Source of the DNA: Mycoplasmopsis opalescens ATCC 27921
GTDB taxonomy: Bacteria; Bacillota_I; Bacilli_A; Mycoplasmatales; Metamycoplasmataceae
DNA length: 64,000 bases
Direction of reading: 5' to 3'
NCBI RefSeq assembly: GCF_000712185.1
Contig: NZ_KL544020.1
Coordinates: 26,237 to 90,236 of the forward strand
Position 1 is the first letter of the stretch, and each line of letters opens with the position of its first letter. A model generated the notes under the pieces. That model was not told the origin of the DNA, searched no databases, and saw nothing but the letters and a program-made list of their open reading frames with translations. The translations under genes and the position numbers were made by a program. Shown here one piece after another: positions 22,331 to 32,253 of this stretch.

Positions 22331-22377
22331 ATTTTGTTCCCAAAAATGCTGTGGTACTGGATATTTGGGAACAAAAT
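22331..22377 (-). terminator. terminator built from the dispersed GTTCCCAAA element
   Basis: Perfect 14-bp inverted repeat ATTTTGTTCCCAAA (22331-22344) / TTTGGGAACAAAAT (22364-22377). The loop carries the core CTGTGGTACTGG. On the minus strand it is followed by eight T, which fits a Rho-independent terminator for the choline-kinase-like gene. The same arms occur at 14375, 35681 and 35756-35802. Confidence 0.8.
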
Positions 22378-22380
22378 AAT

Positions 22381-23085
22381 TTATATACTATCTAGCTGTC
22401 TAATTCTTTGCATATACTTAGTGCAATCAAAGGGAAGAGTTTCTTGACTATAAGCTCATAATATCACTAAATAATTAACTAGTATGCGATGTCTCAATAA
22501 AAAATCTTCATCATAATTACCATAAGCATCTAAAAATATTTTTGCTTTTTCGTCATCTAATTCAGTGCATTCAATAAAATAAGCTAATTCAAAATGTTTA
22601 TCACCCATTGATGCATATTCTCAGTCAATAAAAAATATTTTTTTACCAGTATCAATCATATTGAATGGTCAAAGGTCATTGTGAAGTGGAGTTGATTTTT
22701 CCATTTTTCTTAAAGTTAAATTAACGTGGCGAAAATAATCATTTAAAACATTAATTTTGATATTTTTTTCTTGAAGTATTTGGCGATATTTTTTAATTCT
22801 AGACGCATGATTAGTGGCTGGAAATTTTAAATTAGAATTATGCAAAATAGCCATGTTTACTGCTATTTTAACTAAATTTTCATTAGTTAATTCAGGCTCA
22901 TTACCTTGAATAATTTCTCAACGGATTTCTTTTTCATTGTTGCTAATTAATTTTGGAACGAAATCAAAGATTTCTAACATTGTATAGTCTAATTTATGGT
23001 TAAATCCATTATTTGTTTTGATTTGATAAAACTGATTTTTATCGAAATAAGAAATATTAGTATGTCCTTTTTTAATTAATTCCAT
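22381..23085 (-). CDS. choline/ethanolamine kinase-like (LicA-type) phosphotransferase
   Basis: 234 residues. Choline-kinase/APH fold motifs: the Brenner box LHNDLWPFNMI (His135, Asp137, Asn142) and the Mg-binding FFIDWEYASMGDKHFELAYFI. The protein is shorter at the N-terminus than typical, with a weak ATP-binding region beginning ELIKKGHTNISYF. Substrate could be choline, ethanolamine or a related small alcohol used for lipid or surface decoration. It stands alone and ends at the strong inverted-repeat terminator. SD GGAG precedes the ATG. Confidence 0.8.
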
Positions 23086-23171
23086 CTTAACTCCAAACTT
23101 CTATTTTTAATAATTTAATTTAATATTATAATATCAAAACAACAATATCATAATAATTAAGTAGGTGAACA

Positions 23172-24968
23172 ATGGACAAAAGCAAAATTAGAAACTTCTC
23201 GATCATTGCTCATATTGATCATGGTAAAAGTACGCTAGCTGATCGGATTTTGGAGCTCACAAACACCGTTAGCAACCATGACATGGATGAACAATTTTTA
23301 GATCAAATGGATTTGGAACGCGAAAGAGGAATTACAATTAAGCTTAATGCTGTACAAATTAAGTATAAAGATTTAATTTTTCACTTAATCGATACACCCG
23401 GTCACGTCGATTTTTCTTACGAAGTTTCTCGTTCATTAGCTGCTTGCGAAGGCGCCTTATTAGTTGTTGATGCTGCCCAAGGAATTGAAGCCCAAACTTT
23501 AGCTAATGTTTATTTAGCACTAGAAAATAACTTAACCATTATTCCTATTATTAACAAAATTGATTTACCTAGTGCTGATATTGAGGCAACTAAAAAGTCA
23601 ATTGAAGAAGTAATAGGTATTTCAGCTGAAAATGCGGTTTGTGTTTCTGCAAAAACAGGCTTAAATTGCGAAGCTGTTTTAGAAGCAATCGAAAAATATG
23701 TGCCTGCACCTGCTGATGCAGATGATAATAAACCGCTAAAAGCCTTAATTTTTGACTCATATTTTGATGAATATCGCGGTGTTATTATGCTTGTAAGAAT
23801 TTTCAACGGCAAGTTAAAAGTTGGCGATAGATTTAAATTTATGTCAAATAATGCTGAATATCACGTTATTGAACTCGGGGTCAGAAATCCTCACGAAAGC
23901 AAAAAAAATCAGCTAGAAGCTGGAGAAGTTGGTTGAATCGCAGCTTCGATTCGGGATGCCAAAGAGGTTGCGGTTGGCGATACTATCACTTTAGTTGAAG
24001 AACCAGCTGAAGAGGCTTTACCTGGCTATCGAAAGCAAAAACCTGTGGTTTTTACAGGGTTTTACCCTGTTGATACTCGCGACTATATGGATTTAAAAGA
24101 AAGCTTAGAAAAAATTTCTCTATCTGATAGCTCGATTATTTGAGAACAGGAAACCTCTAAAGCCTTAGGCTTTGGTTTCCGTGTCGGTTTTTTAGGAATG
24201 CTACATATGGAAATTTTGCAAGAAAGATTAAATCGTGAATACAAAATTGGCATCATTGCAACTTCGCCCACGGTGCAATATAAAATTTATCGTACTAATG
24301 GCACAATTGAAATGATTTCTAATCCAGCTTTATTGCCTGATAAAACATTTATTGATCACATTGAAGAACCTTATATTTATGCCTCAATAATTGTCCCTGA
24401 ATCTTATATCGGTAATGTGATGGAGTTATGTCAAAATAAGCGTGGAATTTATCAAAATATGGAATATCTTGATGGAGCAAGAGTTCAAATAACTTATGAG
24501 ATGCCTTTGGCTGAAATTGTTATCGACTTTTTCGACCGCCTAAAGTCAACAACCAAAGGTTATGCAAGTTTTGAATATGACTTAATTGGCTATAGAGAAG
24601 CCAATTTAGTCAAAGTTGATATCTTACTTAATCGCGAAAAAGTCGATGCGTTTTCAATTATAACTGACGAACTAAGTGCCTATCCAAAGGCTAGAGATTT
24701 ATGTGAACGATTAAAAGACGCAATCCCAAGACAAAACTTTGAAATTCCAGTGCAAGCTACTATCGGTAATAAAATTATTGCTCGTGAAACAATTAAAGCA
24801 TTTCGTAAAGATGTTACCGCTAAGCTTTATGGTGGAGACGTAACTAGAAGAATGAAACTTTTGGAAAAACAAAAAGCCGGCAAAAAACGTATGAAAATGC
24901 TTGGTTCTGTTGAAATTCCTCAAGAAGCATTTTTACAAATTCTTAAAACAAATATTGATAGGAAATAA
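23172..24968 (+). CDS. lepA: Elongation factor 4
   Basis: 598 residues. Translational GTPase with G1 [17 protein letters not shown]3 [18 protein letters not shown]4 NKIDLP, and the LepA-specific C-terminal end [31 protein letters not shown]4 back-translocates or remodels stalled ribosomes under stress. Length is normal. Start ATG has a GTAGGTGAACA leader. Terminator hairpin immediately downstream. Confidence 0.97.
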
Positions 24969-24975
24969 TTATTTT

Positions 24976-25006
24976 AACAATATCAGGCATTGATATTGTT
25001 TTTTTA
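24976..25006 (+). terminator. lepA terminator
   Basis: AACAATATCA (24976-24985) / TGATATTGTT (24991-25000) followed by T6. Confidence 0.9.
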
Positions 25007-25165
25007 CTTTCTATTATTGTTTAAGTCTGAAATAGTTAAAAATTAATGTCAAAAGTTCCAAAAAGTAAAAAAAACAGTTAATAATTTATTTTAGCAATAA
25101 AGACAATTGACGAATTAGACTTATTCAAAGGCAAATTGGAAACAAATAACTATTAATAGTCCAAA

Positions 25166-25219
25166 AAACGAAATAACAAAAACACGGCTATTAGCACACG
25201 TGTTTTTGTTATTTCGTTT
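25166..25219 (-). terminator. 21-bp perfect-stem terminator overlapping the HAD gene end
   Basis: A perfect 21-bp inverted repeat (left arm 25166-25186, right arm 25199-25219) with a 12-base loop. The right arm contains the last codons and TAA of the HAD gene, and T6 follows on the minus strand. The region from 25007 to 25165 upstream holds no gene that I can see. Confidence 0.85.
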
Positions 25220-26036
25220 CTAATATATTAATCAATTTGCTAATTCCAGCATTTTTATAATTTGTACCGATGTAATCAGCTTTATTTTTTGCTGAATCTA
25301 TAGCATTATCCATAATTATAAGTGCACCCAAGATTCCAGCAGCATATGTGTCGTTTCCACTATCGCCAACATGAACAGCATCTCTGATGTTAATATTTGA
25401 TAAAGAGCAAACTATTGAAGCTGCATTTCCTTTGTTAGCATCTTTATGAGTTATTTCAATAGAATAGCCTCTACTTACGAGGTGAAAAGCAAAATTTGGA
25501 TACTTTTGGCTTAGTTCATCCATTAATTTTTGCGTACCTATTTCATCTAAACCGAAAACAAGTAGCTTTTTAAAATTTTCAAAATGTGGAATTTCATCAA
25601 AAGTTTTAAAAGTGCATTTATCAACTCATGAACGCATAAATTCATTTCTGCTTTGATCTTGATGATAAATTATTCTTTCGCCATTAATTAAAAAGTATAA
25701 ATTTCGCTTAATAAAATAGCTTATCATTTCCACGCTTTGGTCATAATCCATTGAAAATTCTTTAATTAATTCATCAGTATTTGGATTATAAATTTGAGCT
25801 CCATTTAAAGTAATTAAATGCTCACAACCAATTTTTAAAGCTAAATTTTTGGTAAATTCATTATAGCCCCTGCCGGTTGAAAAGGTCACCTTTTTATTTT
25901 TAACTAAGTTTTGTAAGGCTTGAATATTTTCATCAGAAATTTGTTTTTCTTCTTCTGGCAAATCCACAACGGTGCCATCTAAATCAAAAAAGTAGGCCTT
26001 GATATCAAAATTTAACTCATTAATTTTTTTGCTCAT
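25209..26036 (-). CDS. Cof-type HAD hydrolase
   Basis: 275 residues. HAD motif I AYFFDLDGTVVD (near residue 15), motif II FSTGRG, and motif IV HVGDSGNDTYAAGILGALIIM. This is the Cof subfamily with a C2 cap, which dephosphorylates sugar phosphates, FMN or PLP in other bacteria. Substrate cannot be told. A second Cof-type protein is at 61734. One UGA Trp at 25626. The start follows AAGGAAAATT. Confidence 0.88.
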
Positions 26037-26172
26037 AATTTTCCTTTTTTATTGTGCTACAGTGTTTTGATAACCAAAATCTAAAAATATTTTTAGATAA
26101 AACTATAAATATATTTTAATATATATTTTTTACTATTAAAATATATATAAGTAAATATATAAGGATTAAATT

Positions 26173-27186
26173 ATGGTTAAAAACATTAATGAATATGTAG
26201 CTAAATATTTTATAACTACTAAAAAGATTCTTGAAGGGGTAGACAACAAAAATATTGTTGTTTTACAATTTTTTCAGCGTGCTGATAATGTTTTATTAGC
26301 AGGTATGAATGAAGTTTTAGAATTATTAGAAAAGAACACCGATACAAGCAAATATAAAATTAGATATCTCCCAGAAGGTACAATTATTAACAATAAAGAA
26401 GTTGTTTTAGAACTCGAAGGGGTTTGGCAAGATTTTGGAATTTATGAAGGCATGATTGATGGAATTTTAGCTCACAGTTCTTCGATTGCAACTAATGCTT
26501 ATCATTGTGTACAAGCTGCAAAAAATAAACAAATTATTTTTATGGGTGACCGTGCAGATCACTATTCAATGCATAAAATAGATGGCAAAGCAGTTAAATT
26601 GGCTGGTGTAGAAATTGTTTCAACCGATGCACAAGATGTAGATAAAAATGATTCTTCTTTTGGCTCAATGCCTCACTTATTTATTCAAAATTTTGATGGT
26701 TCATTACGTGAAGCTTGTTTAGCATATAAAAAAGTTTTTCCAGAGGAAAAAATCATTGCATTAGTTGATTATCACAACGATGTTATAACCCAATCTCTTG
26801 AAGCTTATGAAGCTTTAGGCGAAAATTTCGCCGGTGTAAGAGTTGATACTTCAGCGAATATGCGCGATCATATGTTTGATAATGAGCCAGTCAGTCAAGA
26901 CCAATACGGGGTCAACCCAGAGCAAATTATTCGCTTGAGAAAAGCATTAGATGAGGCAGGGGCTAAAGATGCTATAATTGTAGTTTCATCGGGCTTAAAC
27001 GCCGAAAAAATTAAATGATTCGAAGATAATAATGCGCCTGTAGATATGTATGGAGTAGGCGGATCGATTTTAAGAATTTGAGTAAACTTTTCAGCAGACG
27101 CAACATTGTTAAATGGCCACAAACAAGCCAAGGAAGGAAGAGGCTATCGTCCCAACGATAAGCTAATTACTTATGTCAAAAAGTAA
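26173..27186 (+). CDS. pncB: Nicotinate phosphoribosyltransferase
   Basis: 337 residues. Motifs of NAPRTase-type enzymes: LPEGTIINNKEVVLELEGVW, ILAHSSSIATNAYHCVQAA, FMGDRADHY and a C-terminal MYGVGGSILRIW (phosphate-binding). The enzyme converts nicotinate and PRPP to nicotinate mononucleotide for NAD synthesis. SD AAGGAT lies ten bases ahead. The plsY ATG lies inside its end (14-base overlap), an unusual but clear coupling. Nicotinate is preferred over nicotinamide because of the short length and motif pattern. Confidence 0.85.
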
Positions 27187-27973
27187 TACTTCATTTGTAA
27201 TGCCTCATTGAGGACCAACCCATGAATATCCTAACGATGCTAAAACTATTTTAGCTATAATTGGCTTAAATTTAGCTTTTGTCATTTTTGGATATTTATT
27301 TATTGGCTCATTAAATAGTGCAATTATTTTATCTAACCGCTACAAAAATAGTGATATTCGTGAGCATAATTCAAAGAATGCTGGAGCCACTAATTCTTTA
27401 AGAACTTATGGGCTTAAATTTGCCTTATTCGTCTATTTTATAGACTTTTTCAAAACAATTATCCCTGTTTATATTTTGTCCGCATTATGTCAGAGTGCTT
27501 GACCAGAATTTAATAAAATTTATTTTATTTCGCCTCAATCATTAGCTTTCGGTACCGTTTTGGGCCACTGCTGACCGATTTGATTTAAATTCAAAGGCGG
27601 TAAAGGTGTAGCATGTTCCAGCGCCTTTATGTTGGCTATTAATCCGGTTTTGTTTTTAATAGCGGCTATCGTTTTCTTTAGTACTGTATCGATAAGCAAA
27701 AAAGTTTCATTAGGTTCAATAATTTGTTCGGCTTTATTTCCTATTATAACTTTCATCCCATGATTTACTCAAGGAATCACTGGCTTTTGAATGAATAATA
27801 TTCAATATAGCGATGTAATTACAATCGAATCATTAAGTGAGTATTGATTTGTTTCAGGAATTTATAGCTTAATTACTGCAATAATTGTGATATCTCTTCA
27901 CCACGGAAACATTAAACGTTTAATTCGTGGTGAAGAAAGAAAAATTAGCTTTAAATCAAATAAAACTAAATAA
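27173..27973 (+). CDS. plsY: Glycerol-3-phosphate acyltransferase
   Basis: 266 residues, multi-pass membrane protein. PlsY motifs: GSLNSAIILSN (motif 1), SKNAGATNSLRTYG (motif 1 extension), LGHCWPIWFKFKGGKGVA (motif 2 with the Gly-rich phosphate loop), and a third motif near the C-terminus. It transfers the acyl group of acyl-phosphate to glycerol-3-phosphate, the first step of membrane lipid synthesis. The acyl-phosphate enzyme PlsX is at 55488. The start overlaps pncB by 14 bases. Confidence 0.93.
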
Positions 27974-27985
27974 TTATTTGTTACT

Positions 27986-28009
27986 AAAACATCTGTGCTA
28001 CAGTGTTTT
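27986..28009. repeat. dispersed palindrome, CTGTGCTACAG copy
   Basis: AAAACAtCTGT and ACAGTGTTTT arms around a GCT loop. Nearly identical to the copy at 29166. It lies just behind plsY and could form a hairpin in the transcript. Confidence 0.65.
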
Positions 28010-28030
28010 CAAAAACAAATAAATGCAATT

Positions 28031-28059
28031 AATTATCTCAGCAAGAGATAATTTTTTTT
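28031..28059 (+). terminator. terminator of the pncB-plsY operon
   Basis: AATTATCTC (28031-28039) / GAGATAATT (28045-28053) followed by T7. The T run is directly followed by the next gene's TATAAT. Confidence 0.85.
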
Positions 28060-28060
28060 A

Positions 28061-28066
28061 TATAAT
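28061..28066 (+). promoter_or_regulatory. TATAAT -10 box, leaderless start
   Basis: TATAAT ends six bases before ATG 28073 with no SD. It abuts the T run of the upstream terminator, so termination and initiation are packed into about 40 bases. Confidence 0.6.
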
Positions 28067-28072
28067 TAAAAT

Positions 28073-28444
28073 ATGTGAAATTATTTAATTGCCTTTGCAG
28101 TTGTCTTTGGATTTTTTAGCTTTCTAGCTCAAGTTTATTTTTTATGAAATTTAAAGGAAAAAGATGATTATTCAATTGAACAAAGAAATACAAAAATTGC
28201 ACACTATTCAATAATAATAAGCTCGTTTATTGTTTCTATTTGCTTTACGTATTTAATTTTAATGTTATCTTTATTATTAGCTTCTTCACCATTTTCAAAA
28301 TATTTATATGAAGCACAAAATAGGGGGATAAAAATTGCCACTATTATGTCTTTAGTGGTAATTCAGGTTTTCCCAACAATGATTTTAGCTTATGTTTTGA
28401 AGTTTTTAATTTTAAGAAAATACCACAAAAATTTTACGAACTAA
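28073..28444 (+). CDS. small membrane protein of unknown function
   Basis: 123 residues with three predicted membrane segments: YLIAFAVVFGFFSFLAQVYF, SIIISSFIVSICFTYLILML, and IMSLVVIQVFPTMILAYVLK. No recognised domain. UGA Trp at the second codon. Leaderless start; tRNA-Leu follows 25 bases after the stop. Confidence 0.7.
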
Positions 28445-28469
28445 AAAAGGTTTGGTAAAATTTATCCAT

Positions 28470-28553
28470 GCCCAAGTGGTGAAATGGTAGACGCTGCGGA
28501 CTCAAAATCCGCTGCCGCGAGGCGTGCAGGTTCAAGTCCTGTCTTGGGCACCA
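28470..28553 (+). tRNA. tRNA-Leu (anticodon CAA)
   Basis: 84-nt class II tRNA with a long variable arm (gccgcgaggcgtgc). Acceptor GCCCAAG/CTTGGGC, anticodon stem gcgga/tccgc, loop CTCAAAA with CAA, T-arm GGTTCAAGTCC, encoded CCA. Confidence 0.95.
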
Positions 28554-28570
28554 TATGATTAAATTCAATT

Positions 28571-28601
28571 AAAATTCTCCTTTTGCAGGAGAATTTTTTT
28601 A
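28571..28601. terminator. bidirectional terminator (tRNA-Leu / DJ-1 gene)
   Basis: AAAATTCTCC (28571-28580) / GGAGAATTTT (28588-28597) with a 7-base loop and T or A runs on both sides. Confidence 0.85.
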
Positions 28602-29147
28602 TTCAGATGGATACATTTGATTTAGAATTGCACTTTTAGCTTCATCACCTTTTAGTACTTTAACAATTTCTATGGCAAAATCAAATGATGCACCTGGACA
28701 GCTTGCTGTAACAATTTTATTATCAACATTAACTTTTTTTGTGCTTCTATTTATACCAACATTATAGTTTCTACCACATAATGGGTATGACGAATAACGG
28801 CATTCTACAGGCAAGATAGATCTATGCATTAGCATATTTGGGGCATCGCAAATCGCAAAGATATATTTATCTTTAGCTAAAAAAATTTTAACAATATTTT
28901 GTGCTTTATCGTCATTTAATAATATTTTTGCACCTTGGCCACCAGGGATAAAAAGCGCGTGATAGCTTTCTAAGTCAATTTGATTAGTTGTTTCGAATTT
29001 TGTTAAACCATATTGTCCTTTTATTGCTTTTGCATCAGTGCTAAAAAAAGTTATTTTTTCAAATATATTGGCAACCTTTAAAACTGATAGGGTTGTACTA
29101 AGCTCAATATCATTATAATTATCAAAACCTAAAACTAATAAATTCAT
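28599..29147 (-). CDS. DJ-1/PfpI family protein
   Basis: 182 residues. Class I amidotransferase-like fold: LFIPGGQGAKILL, and the nucleophile elbow FAICDAPNML with Cys near residue 100, then KIVTASCPGASFDFAIEIVKVL. The family contains glyoxalase III/deglycase-like enzymes and stress proteins; the activity here is not known. SD AAGGAG before the ATG. It lacks the His usually found after the nucleophile Cys (the sequence reads CDAP), so catalysis may differ. Confidence 0.88.
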   Translation of the reverse strand: MNLLVLGFDNYNDIELSTTLSVLKVANIFEKITFFSTDAKAIKGQYGLTKFETTNQIDLESYHALFIPGGQGAKILLNDDKAQNIVKIFLAKDKYIFAICDAPNMLMHRSILPVECRYSSYPLCGRNYNVGINRSTKKVNVDNKIVTASCPGASFDFAIEIVKVLKGDEAKSAILNQMYPSE

Positions 29148-29165
29148 TTTTTCTCCTTTATACTA

Positions 29166-29188
29166 AAAACACTGTGCTACAGTGTTTT
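29166..29188. repeat. dispersed palindrome, perfect CTGTGCTACAG copy
   Basis: AAAACACTGT / ACAGTGTTTT with a GCT loop, the most perfect copy in the window. It lies between the stop of the membrane protein gene at 29193 and the DJ-1 gene start, and may terminate the former. Confidence 0.75.
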
Positions 29189-29192
29189 CAAA

Positions 29193-30101
29193 TTATTGAA
29201 CTTTAACTATTTTTGCTCTCTTCTTCACAATAAATCTTCAAATTGCAATAATTATTAAAGCAAGAGGGATTAAAATTGTTAATGTTACTATTACAAAATA
29301 AACTTTAATTCATATACTATTGCGTTCTTTTTTTGCTCGCTCAACTTGCGAATGAATTTCTATAGCTTTTTCCCCTAATAAATCTGAAAAATCAGATAAT
29401 CTTTTTCGATCAATTAGTTTCAAAGTGATATATAAAAGTGTAATTCCAATCATTACTAAAACCATAATTAATGAGAAAATAGTGGTATCGCCAAAAGCTT
29501 TATTCAACACAGCTGGAATATCATAAGTTAATTGAATTCTATTTCCAAATTCTCCATCATAAGAAATGTTAATTTTACCAATTGAATAAATGCCATAAAT
29601 TATGCCTGTAATGACACTCATATATGTCAAGATAAATATTAAATACCAAGTTAAATTTACGCCTTTAAGAGTAATATTTCGATACGCAAGATAAAAAGTG
29701 GTATCTGACATGTAATCGCCACTTTCTAAGGCATTGCGGTAGCGCTGCTCAGCATGTTTTCATTTTAACTTATCGATAGCATGCTTAATTAATAACAGTA
29801 AAAATATTACACTTAATGTTCCAAAAATAATTTTATATGATAAATAATTATTTTTAAAAACACCAATATTAAAGTAGGTTAAAGTAAAGATTAATAAACT
29901 TGAAACAAATAAAATTGAATAAAACAAAATGATTAAGTTTTTAATTAATTTTTCAGCAAAAATAACCCTATAAACACGAGGCGAAATTTGGTTTTTAGGG
30001 TCATTATAGGTTTTCTTTGCCTTGCTTTCTAGGTCGATTGAGTGATTATTTTGTATTACTTCAACAGTGTCAATATCATTAATTGGTGTATATTTGGCCA
30101 T
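29193..30101 (-). CDS. four-TM membrane protein of unknown function
   Basis: 302 residues, with a soluble N-terminus of about 55 residues, two TM segments (LIILFYSILFVSSLLIFTLT and IIFGTLSVIFLLLLIKHAI), a loop, then TMs YLIFILTYMSVITGIIYGIY, FSLIMVLVMIGITLLYITL and a last one VYFVIVTLTILIPLALIIIA. No conserved domain recognised. The start has SD AGGAGT. It looks mycoplasma-specific. Confidence 0.65.
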
Positions 30102-30244
30102 ATTTACTCCTAATATTATTATATATTAAAAGAAATTTATATTTTATGTTATATTATTAATATTTTTTTAATATGGAAAAAATAAATTAAGAAATTACCA
30201 AAAGCACTATACAACAACTATTCTGGTAATTTATACTAAAGAGA

Positions 30245-30576
30245 TTATCTTAATTCTTTTCGCTTTGAATAGAAAAATTCATCAACATAGTTTTTTAAGT
30301 CGAATTGCTTATTTTTTTAATTACTGTGCCTTTTATTTTAGAAATAAATTCTTTAGCTTCTTATTTTAATTTACCACAAAAGATATTAGTTAGTTCTATT
30401 ACTTTAATATCTTCAAAGTTTGAATAACCTCATTTATCAAAATATTTTTAATAACTATAAATGATTCGTTAGCATTTTTAGTATATTTAATAATTGATTT
30501 ATTTTATATCATTAAGTGATGCATCAGTATAAAGTTTGAATGCTTCGCGAACATTGTGTAGCATTGTATTAGGCAT
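30245..30576 (-). pseudogene. decayed gene remnant
   Basis: Reading frames on the minus strand give a coherent but broken protein: MPNTMLHNVREAFKLYTD, then in shifted frames KNANESFIVIKNI, DKWGYSNFEDIKVIELTNIF and DLKNYVDEFFYSKRKELR, each interrupted by stops or frameshifts. The parent family is not recognised. It is the main content of the gap 30102-30860. Bases 30577-30763 hold nothing else obvious. Confidence 0.5.
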
Positions 30577-30763
30577 AAGACAATATAATAGTTATAAAGC
30601 TAATATCTTTAAATGTTTATAAATATACTAATTAATAAAATTAATTCCTATTTATTAAAACCAAAGTGCCAAAATTTCTAAAAAATAGAAAATTAGCAGT
30701 TTTAAAAAAATAGTTCAAAATAACAAGATAAAAAATTATAGTAGCTTACAAAACTGTGAAAAA

Positions 30764-30844
30764 TCACACTTTTGTGAGCTAACTACTAGTTTCTATCTAA
30801 AAAAGTTGTTGTTTATCACACTTTTGTGAGCTAAAATGTATAAT
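30764..30844 (+). promoter_or_regulatory. twin operator-like palindromes with promoter of the DUF4143 ATPase gene
   Basis: Two identical copies of TCACACTTTTGTGAGCTA lie at 30764-30781 and 30816-30833, 52 bases apart. Each is a TCACA-N4-TGTGA palindrome. A TATAAT box is at 30839-30844. The second palindrome occupies the place of the -35 box, so a bound protein would block transcription. A third half-like sequence (acaaaactgtga, from 30748) precedes them. The regulator is unknown. Confidence 0.6.
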
Positions 30845-30860
30845 ATCGTTGAGGTCAATT

Positions 30861-32126
30861 ATGATAGCAAGAGATGAATATTTAAATAAATTAATTAATA
30901 AGCAAAATAATGACAAAATTAAAATTATTACTGGTTTAAGGAGAGTAGGCAAAAGTGTATTACTTTTTGATCTATATTACAATCATTTGATGCATAATGG
31001 GATTAAACCTGAAAACATTATTAAAATTCAATTAGATACGTTACAAGGCGCATTTTATCGTGATATTTTTGAATTAATTAATTATGTGAAAGCCAAAATA
31101 ACCACCGATGAAAACTACTATTTATTTATAGATGAAATTCAACTAATTAAACCAAAACAAGTTAATGACGAAATAATTGGTATTTATGAATTATTAAATG
31201 AACTAGCAAACATCAAAAATTTAGATGTGTATGTTACTGGCTCAAATTCTAAGATGCTTTCTAGTGATATCGCCACAGAATTTCGTGGTCGTGGCGATAT
31301 CATTAAAGTTTATCCCTTATCATTTAAAGAATTTTTAAGTACATATAAACATAAAAATGAATGTTTTAAGGATTTTTTAATTTATGGATCAATGCCCAAA
31401 ACTGCTGCACTACAGACAAAAGAGGAAAAAAAAGAGTATTTAATATCTTTAGTAAATAATGTTTATATTAAAGACATTATCGAAAGATACAAATTAAGAA
31501 ATAATAAAAATGTTTTAGATGACTTACTTAAAGTTTTATCTTCTACTTCTGGTTCATTAACTAATTCAGCTAGAATAACCAATTATTTTAAAAACAATAT
31601 GCAAATTAACATAGCTCCAGCAACTATAAACAATTATCTAGATATGCTTTGTGAATCATTTTTATTAGATAGGGTTTCACGTTATGATGTTAGGGGTTTA
31701 AAACATATTGGATCACCGCTAAAATATTATTTTGCTGATAGTGGTTTGAGAAATGCTTTTTTAAATTTTTCTGAAATTAATTACTCATTTTTAATGGAAA
31801 ATGTTATTTATAATGATCTAATAAGAAGGGGTTATAGTGTTAGTGTCGGAGTGGTTGAAAGTTATGACACTATAAATGAAAGTAAAAAAAGAATTAATTA
31901 TGAAGTTGATTTTGTAGCACAAAAAGATAATGAAAAATACTATATCCAAGCTGTATATGCTTTAAATAATGACACCAAAATCACCCAAGAAAGCAAGTCG
32001 TTTAATCGAATTAGAGATTCATATAAAAAAATAATAGTAACTAATGACAATATAGATTCTTATTACAATTCTAACGGATATTTTTATGTAAATGTTCAAG
32101 AATTTTTATTAATGGATAAATTTTAA
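30861..32126 (+). CDS. AAA ATPase with DUF4143-type C-terminal domain
   Basis: 421 residues. Walker A GLRRVGKS (25-32), Walker B YLFIDEIQLI, sensor VYVTGSNSKML, the conserved VYPLSFKEFL, and a C-terminal winged-helix plus nuclease-like fold ending in KDNEKYYIQAVYALN. The family is widespread in bacteria and often present in several copies; its function is uncertain. Start chosen at ATG 30861 because GAGG is six bases upstream; an in-frame TTG earlier overlaps the SD. Paired palindromes upstream suggest specific control. Confidence 0.88.
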   Translation: MIARDEYLNKLINKQNNDKIKIITGLRRVGKSVLLFDLYYNHLMHNGIKPENIIKIQLDTLQGAFYRDIFELINYVKAKITTDENYYLFIDEIQLIKPKQVNDEIIGIYELLNELANIKNLDVYVTGSNSKMLSSDIATEFRGRGDIIKVYPLSFKEFLSTYKHKNECFKDFLIYGSMPKTAALQTKEEKKEYLISLVNNVYIKDIIERYKLRNNKNVLDDLLKVLSSTSGSLTNSARITNYFKNNMQINIAPATINNYLDMLCESFLLDRVSRYDVRGLKHIGSPLKYYFADSGLRNAFLNFSEINYSFLMENVIYNDLIRRGYSVSVGVVESYDTINESKKRINYEVDFVAQKDNEKYYIQAVYALNNDTKITQESKSFNRIRDSYKKIIVTNDNIDSYYNSNGYFYVNVQEFLLMDKF

Positions 32127-32156
32127 TGAGCATCATTTATACTAACTTTTAAAAAA

Positions 32157-32181
32157 TTTGGCTAAAAATAGCCATTTTTTT
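32157..32181 (+). terminator. terminator of the DUF4143 ATPase gene
   Basis: TGGCTA (32159-32164) / TAGCCA (32169-32174) with AAAA loop and T7. Confidence 0.75.
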
Positions 32182-32253
32182 GATAGTTTTGCATAAATAA
32201 GGTTATTTACCACTTTTTTACCATGCAAAACGTTTTTAAAGTATAATAAATGC

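Noticed and set aside
30102..30860. Insertion sequence
   Set aside because: No terminal inverted repeats, target duplication or transposase motif was seen; the fragments do not resemble a transposase.
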